A stretch of DNA of 39,822 nucleotides from Candidatus Cloacimonadota bacterium (GTDB lineage Bacteria > Cloacimonadota > Cloacimonadia > Cloacimonadales > TCS61), in contig JAIPGO010000027.1 of NCBI GenBank assembly GCA_021736135.1, positions 1 through 39,822 on the forward strand, in the 5' to 3' direction. The translations under genes were made by a program, and so were the position numbers. This document shows positions 16,568 to 26,000 of the stretch, piece by piece. Position 1 is the stretch's first letter. Each line of letters opens with the position of its first letter. Below the pieces are notes generated by a model that was not told where the DNA came from, searched no databases, and saw only the letters and a program-made list of their open reading frames with translations.

Positions 16568-17866
16568 GTGAAAAACATTCTACATAAACTGAAAACCAGA
16601 AAAGCAGTTGTGGGAGTGATTGGACTTGGTTATGTGGGCTTGCCAATGGCAGTTACGGTTGCCAGAGCAGGTTATGAAGTAATAGGCATAGACGTAAGTG
16701 AACATGCCATTAACAGTGTAAACAGCGGCATTAATTACATCGGCGATGTAGATGATGATGAACTTAAAGCGATGGTAGAAAAGAAACTGCTGAGTGCTTC
16801 CCGTGATTATACACTTTTACAAAAAGCAGATGTAATACTGATAGCCGTACCCACTCCTTTAGATAAATATCAGCAGCCTGATTCTTCCTATATCCGGTCA
16901 GCCATTGATTCTCTTGCTCCAAATATTACTACTGGTTCAGTTGTTATTCTGGAATCAACTACATATCCTGGAACGACTCTGGAAATCGTAGTACCTGCTA
17001 TTGAGAAACATGGATTTAAGGTCGGAGAAGATGTCTTTGTGGCGTTTTCACCTGAACGAGTAGATCCAGGAAACAAGGATTATAAGACTTTTAATACACC
17101 TAAGGTAGTAGGTGGCGTTACCGAGAAATGCAATCTGGTTACAGAAGCCTTTTATAAAGAAGTACTCAGTGCACCTATACATCTGGTTTCTTCACCCAGC
17201 GTCGCAGAAATGGAAAAAATCTATGAAAACACTTTTCGTAATATCAACATTGCATTAGCTAATGAGATGACAATTCTCTGCAATAAGATGGGGATAGATA
17301 TCTGGGAAGTGATTGAGGCAGCAAAAACCAAGCCATACGGATTTATGCCTTTTTATCCCGGACCGGGAATTGGCGGTCACTGCATTCCACTTGATCCATT
17401 CTATCTAACCTGGAAAGCCAGGGAATATAATTATCATACAAGGCTTATCGAACTTGCCGGTGAGATTAACAACAGTATGCCTTCCTTTGTGATCAGCAAA
17501 GCAGTCCGGCTTCTAAATATCGACGGGAAGGCAATTTCTCGGTCCAGGATACTTCTTCTGGGTGCTGCTTATAAAAAGGACATTGAAGACAGCCGTGAAT
17601 CACCCATTAACGAGATCATCAGACAACTGGAAGATATTGAAGCCGAATTTGATTATCATGATCCTTATGTACCGGAATTTCACAATGAGCGTAATGGAAG
17701 AGATTACAAATCGGTATCACTGGATAACCTGGAAGATTATGATCTGGTGATCATTATTACTGATCACAGTAATTTTGATTATCCTGATATTGTGAAAAGA
17801 GCAAACCTTATACTTGATACTCGTTTTGCGATAAAAGAGCAATATCAGAATGTATTTAAACTATAA
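16568..17866 (+). CDS. UDP-N-acetyl-hexosamine 6-dehydrogenase (WbpA/WecC family)
   Basis: This enzyme oxidises the C6 hydroxyl of a UDP-N-acetyl-sugar to a uronic acid with two NAD+. GLGYVGLP (19-26) is the Rossmann motif and Cys272 in GIGGHCIPLDPFYL is the catalytic thiol. The GGHCIPLDP form and SPERVDPGN (161-169) favour the N-acetyl-sugar group over plain UDP-glucose dehydrogenase. It starts at GTG 16568 with GGAG upstream. It makes a precursor for surface or exopolysaccharide. No glycosyltransferase is nearby, but a NusG paralogue, a type often tied to polysaccharide operons, follows after 3 nt. Confidence 0.9.
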   Translation: MKNILHKLKTRKAVVGVIGLGYVGLPMAVTVARAGYEVIGIDVSEHAINSVNSGINYIGDVDDDELKAMVEKKLLSASRDYTLLQKADVILIAVPTPLDKYQQPDSSYIRSAIDSLAPNITTGSVVILESTTYPGTTLEIVVPAIEKHGFKVGEDVFVAFSPERVDPGNKDYKTFNTPKVVGGVTEKCNLVTEAFYKEVLSAPIHLVSSPSVAEMEKIYENTFRNINIALANEMTILCNKMGIDIWEVIEAAKTKPYGFMPFYPGPGIGGHCIPLDPFYLTWKAREYNYHTRLIELAGEINNSMPSFVISKAVRLLNIDGKAISRSRILLLGAAYKKDIEDSRESPINEIIRQLEDIEAEFDYHDPYVPEFHNERNGRDYKSVSLDNLEDYDLVIIITDHSNFDYPDIVKRANLILDTRFAIKEQYQNVFKL

Positions 17867-17869
17867 GAT

Positions 17870-18421
17870 ATGGCAACTAATAAACCTGTAGAAATTGAGC
17901 AGTTGTTCGGGGGGTTAACGCCCTCCGGCGCTGACGATAACTGGTTTGTTGTTCATACGAAACCGCGCCAGGAAAAGAAACTGGCCCAATACAGCCGGCA
18001 GTGCGCCATCAATTATTTTTTACCGCTGCAGGACAGTACAAAAGTTTATAACCATCGCAAAATAATTTTCACGAAACCTTTATTTCCGGGCTATATTTTT
18101 CTTCGCTGTTCGGCAGCTCAGAAAAATATACTTTTCCGTTCAGGTGCTGTTGTACGTTTTATCAAAGTACCTGATGAAGATGAACTACTTTCCGACCTGA
18201 TCAATATATATCAAAGTACGGAAAAACATCTTCCTCTGGAAAAGCATGCGTACCTGTCAGAAGGTTACCATGTGCGTATTAAAAGAGGACCATTCCTTGA
18301 TGTGGAAGGAATAGTGGTTGACAGTGAAAATCCTGAAAAAGTAATCATTGGTATCCATCTAATTCAGCAGGCAGTATGCATAACTGTCAATCCTGAGGAT
18401 GTGGAACTGCTGAAGAAATAA
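17870..18421 (+). CDS. NusG-family transcription antiterminator paralogue (RfaH/UpxY-like)
   Basis: The N-terminal NGN domain is recognised by NWFVVHTKPRQEKKLAQYSR (about 24-43), FLPLQ and the core LFPGYIFLR. A KOW domain (about 140-183) starts at GYHVRIKRGPFLDVEGIV. At 183 residues it is the size of core NusG, but it lacks the secE/rplK neighbourhood and diverges in the NGN tip. It is therefore most likely a specialised paralogue that binds RNA polymerase and suppresses pausing or termination in certain long operons. It lies 3 nt after the sugar dehydrogenase gene and has no ribosome site of its own, so translation is likely coupled. The target operon is unknown. Confidence 0.85.
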   Translation: MATNKPVEIEQLFGGLTPSGADDNWFVVHTKPRQEKKLAQYSRQCAINYFLPLQDSTKVYNHRKIIFTKPLFPGYIFLRCSAAQKNILFRSGAVVRFIKVPDEDELLSDLINIYQSTEKHLPLEKHAYLSEGYHVRIKRGPFLDVEGIVVDSENPEKVIIGIHLIQQAVCITVNPEDVELLKK

Positions 18422-18440
18422 TTTCTGGTTAACCAGAAAT
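18421..18440. promoter_or_regulatory. Perfect 20-bp palindrome after the NusG-like gene
   Basis: ATTTCTGGTT is followed at once by its exact reverse complement AACCAGAAAT. It begins on the last base of the stop codon and lies just upstream of TTGACT (18444-18449), a -35-like hexamer ahead of hflK. No T-run follows, so an operator for the hflK promoter is as likely as a terminator. Confidence 0.45.
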
Positions 18441-18505
18441 ATCTTGACTTATGTTATAACAGAATAACACTAATATCCTTAGAAATGTTCGATTGAGGAG
18501 TAACA

Positions 18506-19480
18506 ATGGCAGAGTTTGAAGAAGTAAAAAAGAATGTTGTACCCCGTTTTTCCCGAAACAGAGTGGTTACTGTCGGATTATTAGTAATCGTTCTCATTTT
18601 TCTCGCAACTGGTCTTTATACCGTCGATCCCGAAGAAGTAGGAGTGATCCAGCGTTTTGGTAAATACACCACTACTACCCAGCCGGGTTTACATTTTAAA
18701 ATTCCTTTTGGAGTTGATAATCTCACAAAAGTAAAAGTTACCCATATTTATAAGGAAGAATTCGGTTTCAGAACGATTGAACCCGGCATCAAAACCCGTT
18801 ATTCCAGCAGAGATTTCTCCAGCGAATCCCTGATGCTGACCGGTGACCTTAATATAGCCGACCTGGAATGGATCGTGCAATACCGCATCAAAGATCCGGT
18901 ACTTTACCTTTTCCACATCCGCAGCATTGAAGAAACTCTGCGTGATGCTTCGGAATCTGTTATCCGCCAGATAGTGGGCGACCGCAGCGTCGATGAAGTT
19001 ATTGTGCTTACCCGTAAGGAGATCAATGATCTCTGTGAGCAGCAATTGCAGGCATTGCTTTTGGAATACGAAACAGGGATTGAAATCGTAACCGTTAATC
19101 TGCAGAACGTTAATCCACCTGAAAAAGTTAAACCGGCATTTAATGATGTCAATTCTGCCAAGCAGGAAATGGAACGCATCGTAAACGAAGCCTGGCAAAA
19201 ATATAATCAGGAAATACCCAAAGCTGAAGGTAAGGCAAAACAAACTATCCAGGAAGCTGAAGGTTATGCTATTAACAGAGTTAACCGCGCTCAGGGTGAC
19301 GCAGAGCGGTTTACCCAGATATTTGCGGAATACCGGAGTGCCAAAGCAGTTACCAGAAAACGACTCTATCTGGAAACAATGCAGGATATTATACCAAATG
19401 TGGAAAAACTATATATCGTTGATGATAAACTGCAGGGCTTATTACCTCTGTTGAATCTTGATAAAGGGGTGATCAAATGA
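18506..19480 (+). CDS. hflK: HflK-like SPFH/band-7 membrane protein
   Basis: A single N-terminal membrane helix (about 20-38) is followed by an SPFH domain beginning YTVDPEEVGVIQRFGKY and containing QPGLHFKIPFGVD, as in HflK. A coiled-coil stretch rich in Glu, Ala and Lys (about 215-290) follows. HflK and HflC form a large periplasmic dome around the FtsH protease and regulate turnover of membrane proteins. The start has GAGGAG upstream. The following gene starts in the overlap ATGA. A membrane topology with the bulk outside the cytoplasm is expected. Confidence 0.9.
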   Translation: MAEFEEVKKNVVPRFSRNRVVTVGLLVIVLIFLATGLYTVDPEEVGVIQRFGKYTTTTQPGLHFKIPFGVDNLTKVKVTHIYKEEFGFRTIEPGIKTRYSSRDFSSESLMLTGDLNIADLEWIVQYRIKDPVLYLFHIRSIEETLRDASESVIRQIVGDRSVDEVIVLTRKEINDLCEQQLQALLLEYETGIEIVTVNLQNVNPPEKVKPAFNDVNSAKQEMERIVNEAWQKYNQEIPKAEGKAKQTIQEAEGYAINRVNRAQGDAERFTQIFAEYRSAKAVTRKRLYLETMQDIIPNVEKLYIVDDKLQGLLPLLNLDKGVIK

Positions 19481-20412
19481 AAGCGAGAAACTTTATTATT
19501 ATTGCCGTTATTGCTTTAATCCTCCTGACGAATTCTTTTTATGTAGTTGATGAAAGAATTCAGGCAATCATTACCCAATTTGGAGAACCGGTAGGTGATC
19601 CAATTCAGAATGCCGGTTTACACGCCAAGATGCCTTTCATCCAGAAAGTTCATTTCTTTGAAAAACGCATCCTTGAATGGGATGGCGACCCTAAGCAGAT
19701 ACCTACTTCCGATAAAAGATATATCTGGGTTGATACATTTGCCCGTTGGCAGATTACCGATCCACTGAAGTTTTATCAGACAACACGCACGGAACCTGCT
19801 GCCCATAGTCGGCTTGATGACGTTCTTTCCGGTATTACTCGTGATGTTGTCAGCTCAAACCGGCTATTGGAGATAGTCCGAACTTCCAGCCGCAAAATGG
19901 AATTTACATCCGAATTTGAAGACAGTTCGGAAGACGAGATCAGAGCTGATGACAGCATAGTTATGGGGCGTCTGAAAATTGAAGATGAGATTTTTATCCT
20001 GAGTTCACCGAAAATCGAACAGTATGGTATCACACTCATCGACTTAAAGATCAAAAGAATAAATTATAATGAAGATGTCCGCTCCAAAGTCTATGACCGT
20101 ATGATCTCGGAAAGAAACAAGATCGCTGCCAAATATCGTTCCCGCGGTCAGGGTTCTGCCGCTGAAATTACCGGTAAAATGACCAAGGAACTGGATCTCA
20201 TCCAGTCCGGAGCCTATAAAACTGCCCAGCAGATCATCGGTGAAGCTGATGCCAGCGCTATTCAGATATTTGCTAACGCTTATAAACAGGATCCCGAGTT
20301 CTATGAATTCCTTAAAACTCTGGAAACTTATAGAAAAACTATCGATAATAAAGATGTACTCATCATGACCACTGATTCCGATTACTTCAAGTTTTTGAAA
20401 TCTAGCGAATAG
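19477..20412 (+). CDS. hflC: HflC-like SPFH/band-7 membrane protein
   Basis: An N-terminal helix (about 5-22) precedes an SPFH domain starting FYVVDERIQAIITQFGEP, with the HflC-type GLHAKMPFIQKVHFFEKRILEWDGDP block. An Ala/Glu-rich helical region and the typical HflC ending (YKQDPEFYEFLKTLETYRKT) follow. It is the obligate partner of HflK in the dome that encloses FtsH. It overlaps hflK by 4 nt and overlaps tadA by one base at its stop. Confidence 0.92.
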   Translation: MKARNFIIIAVIALILLTNSFYVVDERIQAIITQFGEPVGDPIQNAGLHAKMPFIQKVHFFEKRILEWDGDPKQIPTSDKRYIWVDTFARWQITDPLKFYQTTRTEPAAHSRLDDVLSGITRDVVSSNRLLEIVRTSSRKMEFTSEFEDSSEDEIRADDSIVMGRLKIEDEIFILSSPKIEQYGITLIDLKIKRINYNEDVRSKVYDRMISERNKIAAKYRSRGQGSAAEITGKMTKELDLIQSGAYKTAQQIIGEADASAIQIFANAYKQDPEFYEFLKTLETYRKTIDNKDVLIMTTDSDYFKFLKSSE

Positions 20413-20858
20413 TGCATTCTGACGAATATTTTATGAGACTGGCTCTCGCAGAAGCCGCCAAAGCAGCTCAGCTTGGTGAAATTCCTGTGGGAGCCGTTCT
20501 TGTTAAAGATAACGAAGTTATTGCCACTGCTCACAACCAGACTTCCGGTAATAATTCACCTTTAGGGCATGCAGAGAAACTTGTAATAGAAAATGCATTA
20601 GCAGATGGTGAAAAATATCTTTACAGCTATACGCTCTACGTAACTTTGGAGCCTTGTATAATGTGTAGTGGTGTGATCATTCTTAGCAGAATTGGAAGAG
20701 TGGTATATGGCTGTACAGATCCAAAAGCTGGAGCTGCCGGTTCTTTATATCATCTGCTGCAGGATAAAAGATTAAATCACAGACCCGAAGTAACTGCCGG
20801 TATTCTGGAAACAGAATGTGCCAGTATGCTAACTTCATTCTTCAATAGCAAACGCTAA
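20412..20858 (+). CDS. tadA: tRNA-specific adenosine deaminase
   Basis: TadA converts A34 to inosine in tRNA-Arg(ACG). The zinc site is His53-Ala-Glu55 (GHAEK) with Cys82 and Cys85 in PCIMC. The N-terminal DEYFMRLALAEA block is typical, which supports the GTG start at 20412. That GTG overlaps the last base of the hflC stop. There is no clear ribosome site, so coupling to hflC is likely. Its 148 residues are normal. It sits immediately before a tRNA gene. Confidence 0.93.
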   Translation: MHSDEYFMRLALAEAAKAAQLGEIPVGAVLVKDNEVIATAHNQTSGNNSPLGHAEKLVIENALADGEKYLYSYTLYVTLEPCIMCSGVIILSRIGRVVYGCTDPKAGAAGSLYHLLQDKRLNHRPEVTAGILETECASMLTSFFNSKR

Positions 20859-20861
20859 CGC

Positions 20862-20950
20862 GGAGAGTTGCCGGAGTGGTCGAACGGGACGGTCTCGAAA
20901 ACCGTTGTACGCCTCGCGTACCCAGGGTTCGAATCCCTGACTCTCCGCCA
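20862..20950 (+). tRNA. tRNA-Ser (anticodon CGA)
   Basis: The acceptor GGAGAGT pairs with ACTCTCC, followed by discriminator G and an encoded CCA. The anticodon stem ACGGT/ACCGT encloses the loop CTCGAAA, giving CGA, which reads UCG. A long variable arm (GTACGC/GCGTAC) is typical of serine tRNAs, and the T loop GTTCGAATC is intact. A T7 run follows immediately and may end transcription. Confidence 0.96.
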
Positions 20951-21047
20951 TTTTTTTATAGAATAATTGAGTTATATGCAATATGGGAACGGCAGCAGTT
21001 ATATTAGCGATCTCTTCTTGAGATAAGTGTCAAAATCGGCATATAAC

Positions 21048-21092
21048 ATATTGTGTTCCAATCCATTCATTGCTAAGACTGGAACACAATAT
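21048..21092. terminator. 13-bp inverted repeat between tRNA-Ser and the glucan operon
   Basis: ATATTGTGTTCCA (21048-21060) is the exact reverse complement of TGGAACACAATAT (21080-21092), with a 19-nt loop. It lies 55 nt past the stop of the last gene of the minus-strand operon. There is no strong T-run on either side, so it may be a terminator, a 3'-end stabiliser or another palindromic element. A second inverted repeat, GTTATATGC (20971-20979) with GCATATAAC (21039-21047), sits just before it. Confidence 0.5.
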
Positions 21093-21146
21093 TATCAAAG
21101 GAGACCGAAACATTCCAAAGTATATCCGGCTATTACATAAAAGAAA

Positions 21147-23075
21147 TTATTTTTTATATTCCAGTCCATATCCATAATGGAAGAGTGGATCATAATTTTC
21201 ATCACCGACATTCAAGTTTTCGTCATCGTAGCGGGGCCAGGAAAAGCTCAATTTTCCCTGTATATCCATGTCACCAAAGATCACATCAGCAACTCCCTGC
21301 CCTTCAGATCCCGGGAACCAGGCGACAACGAATGCCTGGGAAGCATCCAATTCCTGAGTAACTACCAGAGGACGACCACAGATCATAACTGTAACCACGG
21401 GAATCCCTTTACTGGTAATTCTGCGGATCGTTTCAATATCTTCCGGATGTAACTGGTGCAGATATAGATGAGTACCGTAAGGACCTTTTTTCATTATCGG
21501 TATATCTTCCCCCGGAAGAGTATCACGTGAGGTTGAACCCTTGCTGATCTTTAAGCCTTTAGCCAAACCTTCCACGCGAATATCACCCAGCATCTCAGCA
21601 TAAGGAACTTCCCCGATAACGACAATTGCCACATCCTGTTTACCCGGATCAGCATCCCTGCCATCGATGCACAAAACAGCATTAGGAGCCACTTTTTGTA
21701 TACTTTCCCAGATAGATGTTCCACCCACGATTTTGGAATTAGAGGTATCATAAGACGCCTCTATATCAGTATCCCGCTCAGATACTGTATCTTTATCAGA
21801 ATAAGAGCTACTGGCAACGGTCTCATTATCATTAACACCCTGCCAGGCAACCGTAAATCCACCACACTGATGGCCACGGTTATGAGCATTTTTTCCGGCT
21901 ACTAAAATGCGGCTGTTTTTATCCAACGGTAAAATATCATTGTCATTTTTTAACATCACGAGAGATTTCTGCACAGCTTCACGAGCAACTTCACGGTGTT
22001 CCAGGCAGCCAAAGCAGGAATTCTGCAAAGACATTTTCCGCTGGGCTGGACGCGGTTTGGTAAACATGCCAAACTTGTATTTCACTCTCAAAATACGACG
22101 TACAGCATCATCAAGACGTTCCATAGGAATGCGGCCATTTTCCACGCTGGTTTTTATATGCCCGATGAATTCCCGCCATTTTTCCGTTACCATAAACATA
22201 TCCATTCCGGCATTCATTGACATAACAACTGCTTCCTCATAATCATCATTAAGATAGTCAATACCATCCCAGTCTGAGACAACAAATCCATCAAATCCTA
22301 ATTCTTTCTTGAGAAGATCTGTTATCAGAAATTTATGCCCATGACATTTCTCACCAAACCAACTGCTTAATGATACCATTACCGTCAAAACTCCCGCATC
22401 AATAGCTGCCTTATATGGCGGAACATGAAGTTTTCTCAGCTCTTCTTCTGAAATGCACATATCGCCCTGATCTATACCGTGCAAAGTAGCACCGTCTCCA
22501 ACCCAGTGTTTCACACAGGCGATCACTTTATCTTCCTGAAAATCTCCCTGCAGTCCCTTCACAAACCGGGGTGCATATTCAGTAACAATTTTCGGATTTT
22601 CCGAATAGCTTTCATAAGTGCGGCCCCAATGACTATTCCGCGCCACAGCTAATGTAGGAGCAAATGTCCAGTCAACTCCGGTGGCAGTTATTTCTTTTGC
22701 CGTCACGGCAGCAATACGCTCAATCAAATCAGGATCATGTGCTGCGCCAAGACCAATATTATGAGGAAATACCACAGAACCTATCACATTTGTATTTCCG
22801 TGAATAGCATCAACACCATAGATGATGGGAATGGCGAGGTGATCTTCATCTTCTTCCATTGAGGCAGCCCAGTATTCATCATTCATTTTGATCCAGTCGT
22901 CAGGTTTGTTATCACCAGGAACGGAACCGCCTCCGCTCAAAATCGAACCAATATGATATTTCTTCACATCCGCCGGTGTGATGAATTCCCTTTCCGGTTG
23001 AGTTATTTGCCCAGCCTTCTGGTCTAAAGTCATTTTTGCCATCAATTCTGAAATCTGTTGTTCAATATCTTTCAT
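21147..23075 (-). CDS. Cytoplasmic GH3 beta-glucosidase / exo-beta-glucan hydrolase (ExoI-like)
   Basis: This is a two-domain family 3 glycoside hydrolase. The TIM-barrel half contains YGVDAIHGN (86-94), KHWVGDG (189-195) and the nucleophile Asp268 in VVSDWDGID. The C-terminal alpha/beta sandwich (about 360-640) runs to the end. The motifs are closest to plant ExoI and bacterial 1,3/1,4-beta-glucan exohydrolases. Unlike many of those it has no signal peptide, so it should act on imported oligosaccharides. It releases glucose from non-reducing ends, complementing the phosphorylase upstream. It is the last gene of the operon. Its start lies 14 nt inside the phosphorylase gene with GGAGA upstream. 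Confidence 0.93.
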   Translation of the reverse strand: MKDIEQQISELMAKMTLDQKAGQITQPEREFITPADVKKYHIGSILSGGGSVPGDNKPDDWIKMNDEYWAASMEEDEDHLAIPIIYGVDAIHGNTNVIGSVVFPHNIGLGAAHDPDLIERIAAVTAKEITATGVDWTFAPTLAVARNSHWGRTYESYSENPKIVTEYAPRFVKGLQGDFQEDKVIACVKHWVGDGATLHGIDQGDMCISEEELRKLHVPPYKAAIDAGVLTVMVSLSSWFGEKCHGHKFLITDLLKKELGFDGFVVSDWDGIDYLNDDYEEAVVMSMNAGMDMFMVTEKWREFIGHIKTSVENGRIPMERLDDAVRRILRVKYKFGMFTKPRPAQRKMSLQNSCFGCLEHREVAREAVQKSLVMLKNDNDILPLDKNSRILVAGKNAHNRGHQCGGFTVAWQGVNDNETVASSSYSDKDTVSERDTDIEASYDTSNSKIVGGTSIWESIQKVAPNAVLCIDGRDADPGKQDVAIVVIGEVPYAEMLGDIRVEGLAKGLKISKGSTSRDTLPGEDIPIMKKGPYGTHLYLHQLHPEDIETIRRITSKGIPVVTVMICGRPLVVTQELDASQAFVVAWFPGSEGQGVADVIFGDMDIQGKLSFSWPRYDDENLNVGDENYDPLFHYGYGLEYKK

Positions 23076-26000
23076 TTTTTATATTCTCCTTCTCGGATTT
23101 TTTAAGTTCAATTTCCATGCGGGCAATCTCACCAGCCCTGATCTTTACAGCAATTTCACCCGTTAAAACTGTGCCTGTAAATTTGCTTTTATTTCCCTCA
23201 ATATCAGTCAATAACCAGGAAACGGGTACAACACCAGCAGTTCCAAAAGTATCTGCCAGCTCCGGATTGTGGTATGTAACCAACATATTACTCAGGAACA
23301 TAAAGCTGAAGCTCTGGGCGGGAAATTCTATTTCCCAAAGTTTTTTATTGATGTATAGTTGACTTTTGCGTGGCTCCGTGGTAAACAGCCAGGCAGGCAG
23401 AGCAGGTTTCAGACTGAAACTTAATTCATTATCTGAATTGATAAAAAAAGGTTTTGCCCCGACACTCATCAGATGCAGGATATGAATAAATTCAGCAGTT
23501 GCACCACTCAATCTGGCGATAAAACCATTACCATGAATAGATGGATCAGGATTGGCACTACTCACGATGAAAGATGAATTCTCCAGAATGCTCCTGCCGT
23601 AAACTGCAGGCTCCATAAAAGGAACGAACACTTTTTTGAAATCCGTGTAAAACTCCTGATAAAGCTCATTACGCAGAAGTTCAAGCATGTATTTATATTC
23701 CATGTGCAGCCAGATGGATTCATTTTCAAACCATCCGGGAGAGAACGTGCGTGCCCTTCCTATTTCCATAGGCTGATCTTCTAAAGATTCATTAACCTTA
23801 TACATATTTAGTTTGTGATCGTAAAGACCGCTTTTTCTGATATTCTTAACGAGAGTTTTTGCCTGTTCCAGGTCTGTATTACTGCGCAGATAATGCACCG
23901 GACCTTCCAGGAAAAGCGGCAGTGCACGTTGTTCAAATTTCTTTGCTCTAAAGCAGGGCAATCCTTTGGCATTGCGGATCAACTTCACTTCACCGTTCAC
24001 ATCCGTAAATTTAATTTCCTCATATTCAACTGCTGCGTTTACGAAATAGGTGGAAATGACATTCTTCTCTTTATTCCAGGCTTTTTCAATTCCTGCCTCT
24101 AACTTATTTAGCCCTGCCAGCAGAAAATCTATAATTTTTTCCACAGTAACGGTTTTTTCACTTCCGCTGATCCCCAGGCGCGTTCTATGACGAAATATTT
24201 CTTTAACTGCTGTTGCCTGATCCCAATATTCAAAAGAAGGTAGATCTGCTTTCAGAATGCCATAAAGAGTATCCATAAAAACCTGCAATTCTTCACACAT
24301 AAACCACTTCTTTGCCGTCATATCCTGCTCGCGTAATGCCTCTAAAAGAAATAGTATATGCCTTTTTACTTCCAGAGTTTCGCTGATGCTCGATCCCATT
24401 AATCCCGGTAAACCATTAAGCGCATCATACCAGTTCGGCTTACCTGTTTCCATCTCAATTCCTATTCCTTCCGGATCAAGAGAGGCTAATTTATTAACTA
24501 TAAGGCACAATATCTTATTGATCAGAGTAGTATAATATACATCTCCTGAACCAGACAGGGTGCGGACTTTATTTCGATCATGATCCCGCTGGTTTATGAG
24601 AATATCCTTTTCTTCGTCAAAAACTACCGCCTCAAGCTGCATCGCCTTGCCATCCCAGATCACATATTTATCGTCTCGTGGCTGAACCCGATGCGGATTG
24701 TCATAATAGGAAAATGATTTTTTCTTAAAAAGGATATAATTCTTCTTTTCAGGATAAACTGCCAGAAAATTTTCCAGCAGATCAAGATTATATGTCCAGT
24801 GATCAGTCCAGAAACCTTCTCCATAACCGGTATCATGATTTTTGTGGCAAATGCCCAGCAGGTCTCCCAGGAAAACTTCCGTTTCACCTTGTACAACTAT
24901 TTGCTGTTCTTGCAGATACATCATCAATTCTCCCGGTGTGAATGAATTTTCGAGAAATGATGTAACTTGTTCCACACATTCCAAGCCGAGATATTCTGAA
25001 AGTACTTTTTTTACCTTTTCAGAATCGGAGAGTGTAAACCTTATTTCCTTGATTACCAGTGGATTAAATCCATCCAATTGGATCAGATTATAAAAATGTT
25101 CCACATTGCCTTCGCGAACATCCGGATTGAAAAAAAGATCATTCCGACGATTCTGGTTCACATCCCTGAAATTACCATTGCCCTGCGAATAATGTGTTGG
25201 TGCCAGACGATAATCATTATAGTCTCTTTCCAGATCTCCATGTTTTCTGGAGTAAAGATGCAGAGTTGAAGAATTTTCTTTGCCCTTCAATGTGTAAGGG
25301 AAACCTCCCCTGAGAGCATTATCCAAAAAATTCTGTCTGGCATAATGATCCAGAACGGGCTCACTGCTGCAAATAAAATTGTTCTGGGTCAATTTTTCGA
25401 CTAATTCCTGATTCATTCTGGCTTTTGTCTCTATATATTCTCTATTTGTGATAACGGGAACCAGATCATTCAATTCCTTCACAGAACCTGCGTGCCCGAT
25501 AATGGAAATATATGTATAAGTCTCACCAGGTTGGATTGTGGTATTAAAAATCCCCATGGCAGAAGGTAAACGGTTTTCAAATATTTGTCCTGAGATCATG
25601 TCTTCCCTTGAGGAAGTTAGAAACTTGTCAGGATAGTTGTAGTCTCCCCTGATACCGAATATCTTAGCAGGATCAACGATTGTTTTAATTAGCCGGGATT
25701 CATTGCCTTCCGACACAAATCCCAGATAGAAATTCCCTTCTTTTATTCTTACCACATCAGGTCTATCTGCCGGTTTTACTTTTCCTTTAAAAAAAGGTAC
25801 GCCATTTTCATGATTGACAACTTCCACAAATGCCTGTACTAAGTGTCGTATGTATTTCAAGCCCCCATTATCGATTCCGTAAGGGATAATGAGCGGTAAA
25901 CCGTCGAGACCTTCTAATGAAACGGGTTCAGATTTAATATTTTCGATTTGCAGTTTCCGGACCAGCCCGGCATAATTATCCTGTGGCACATTGAAATACT

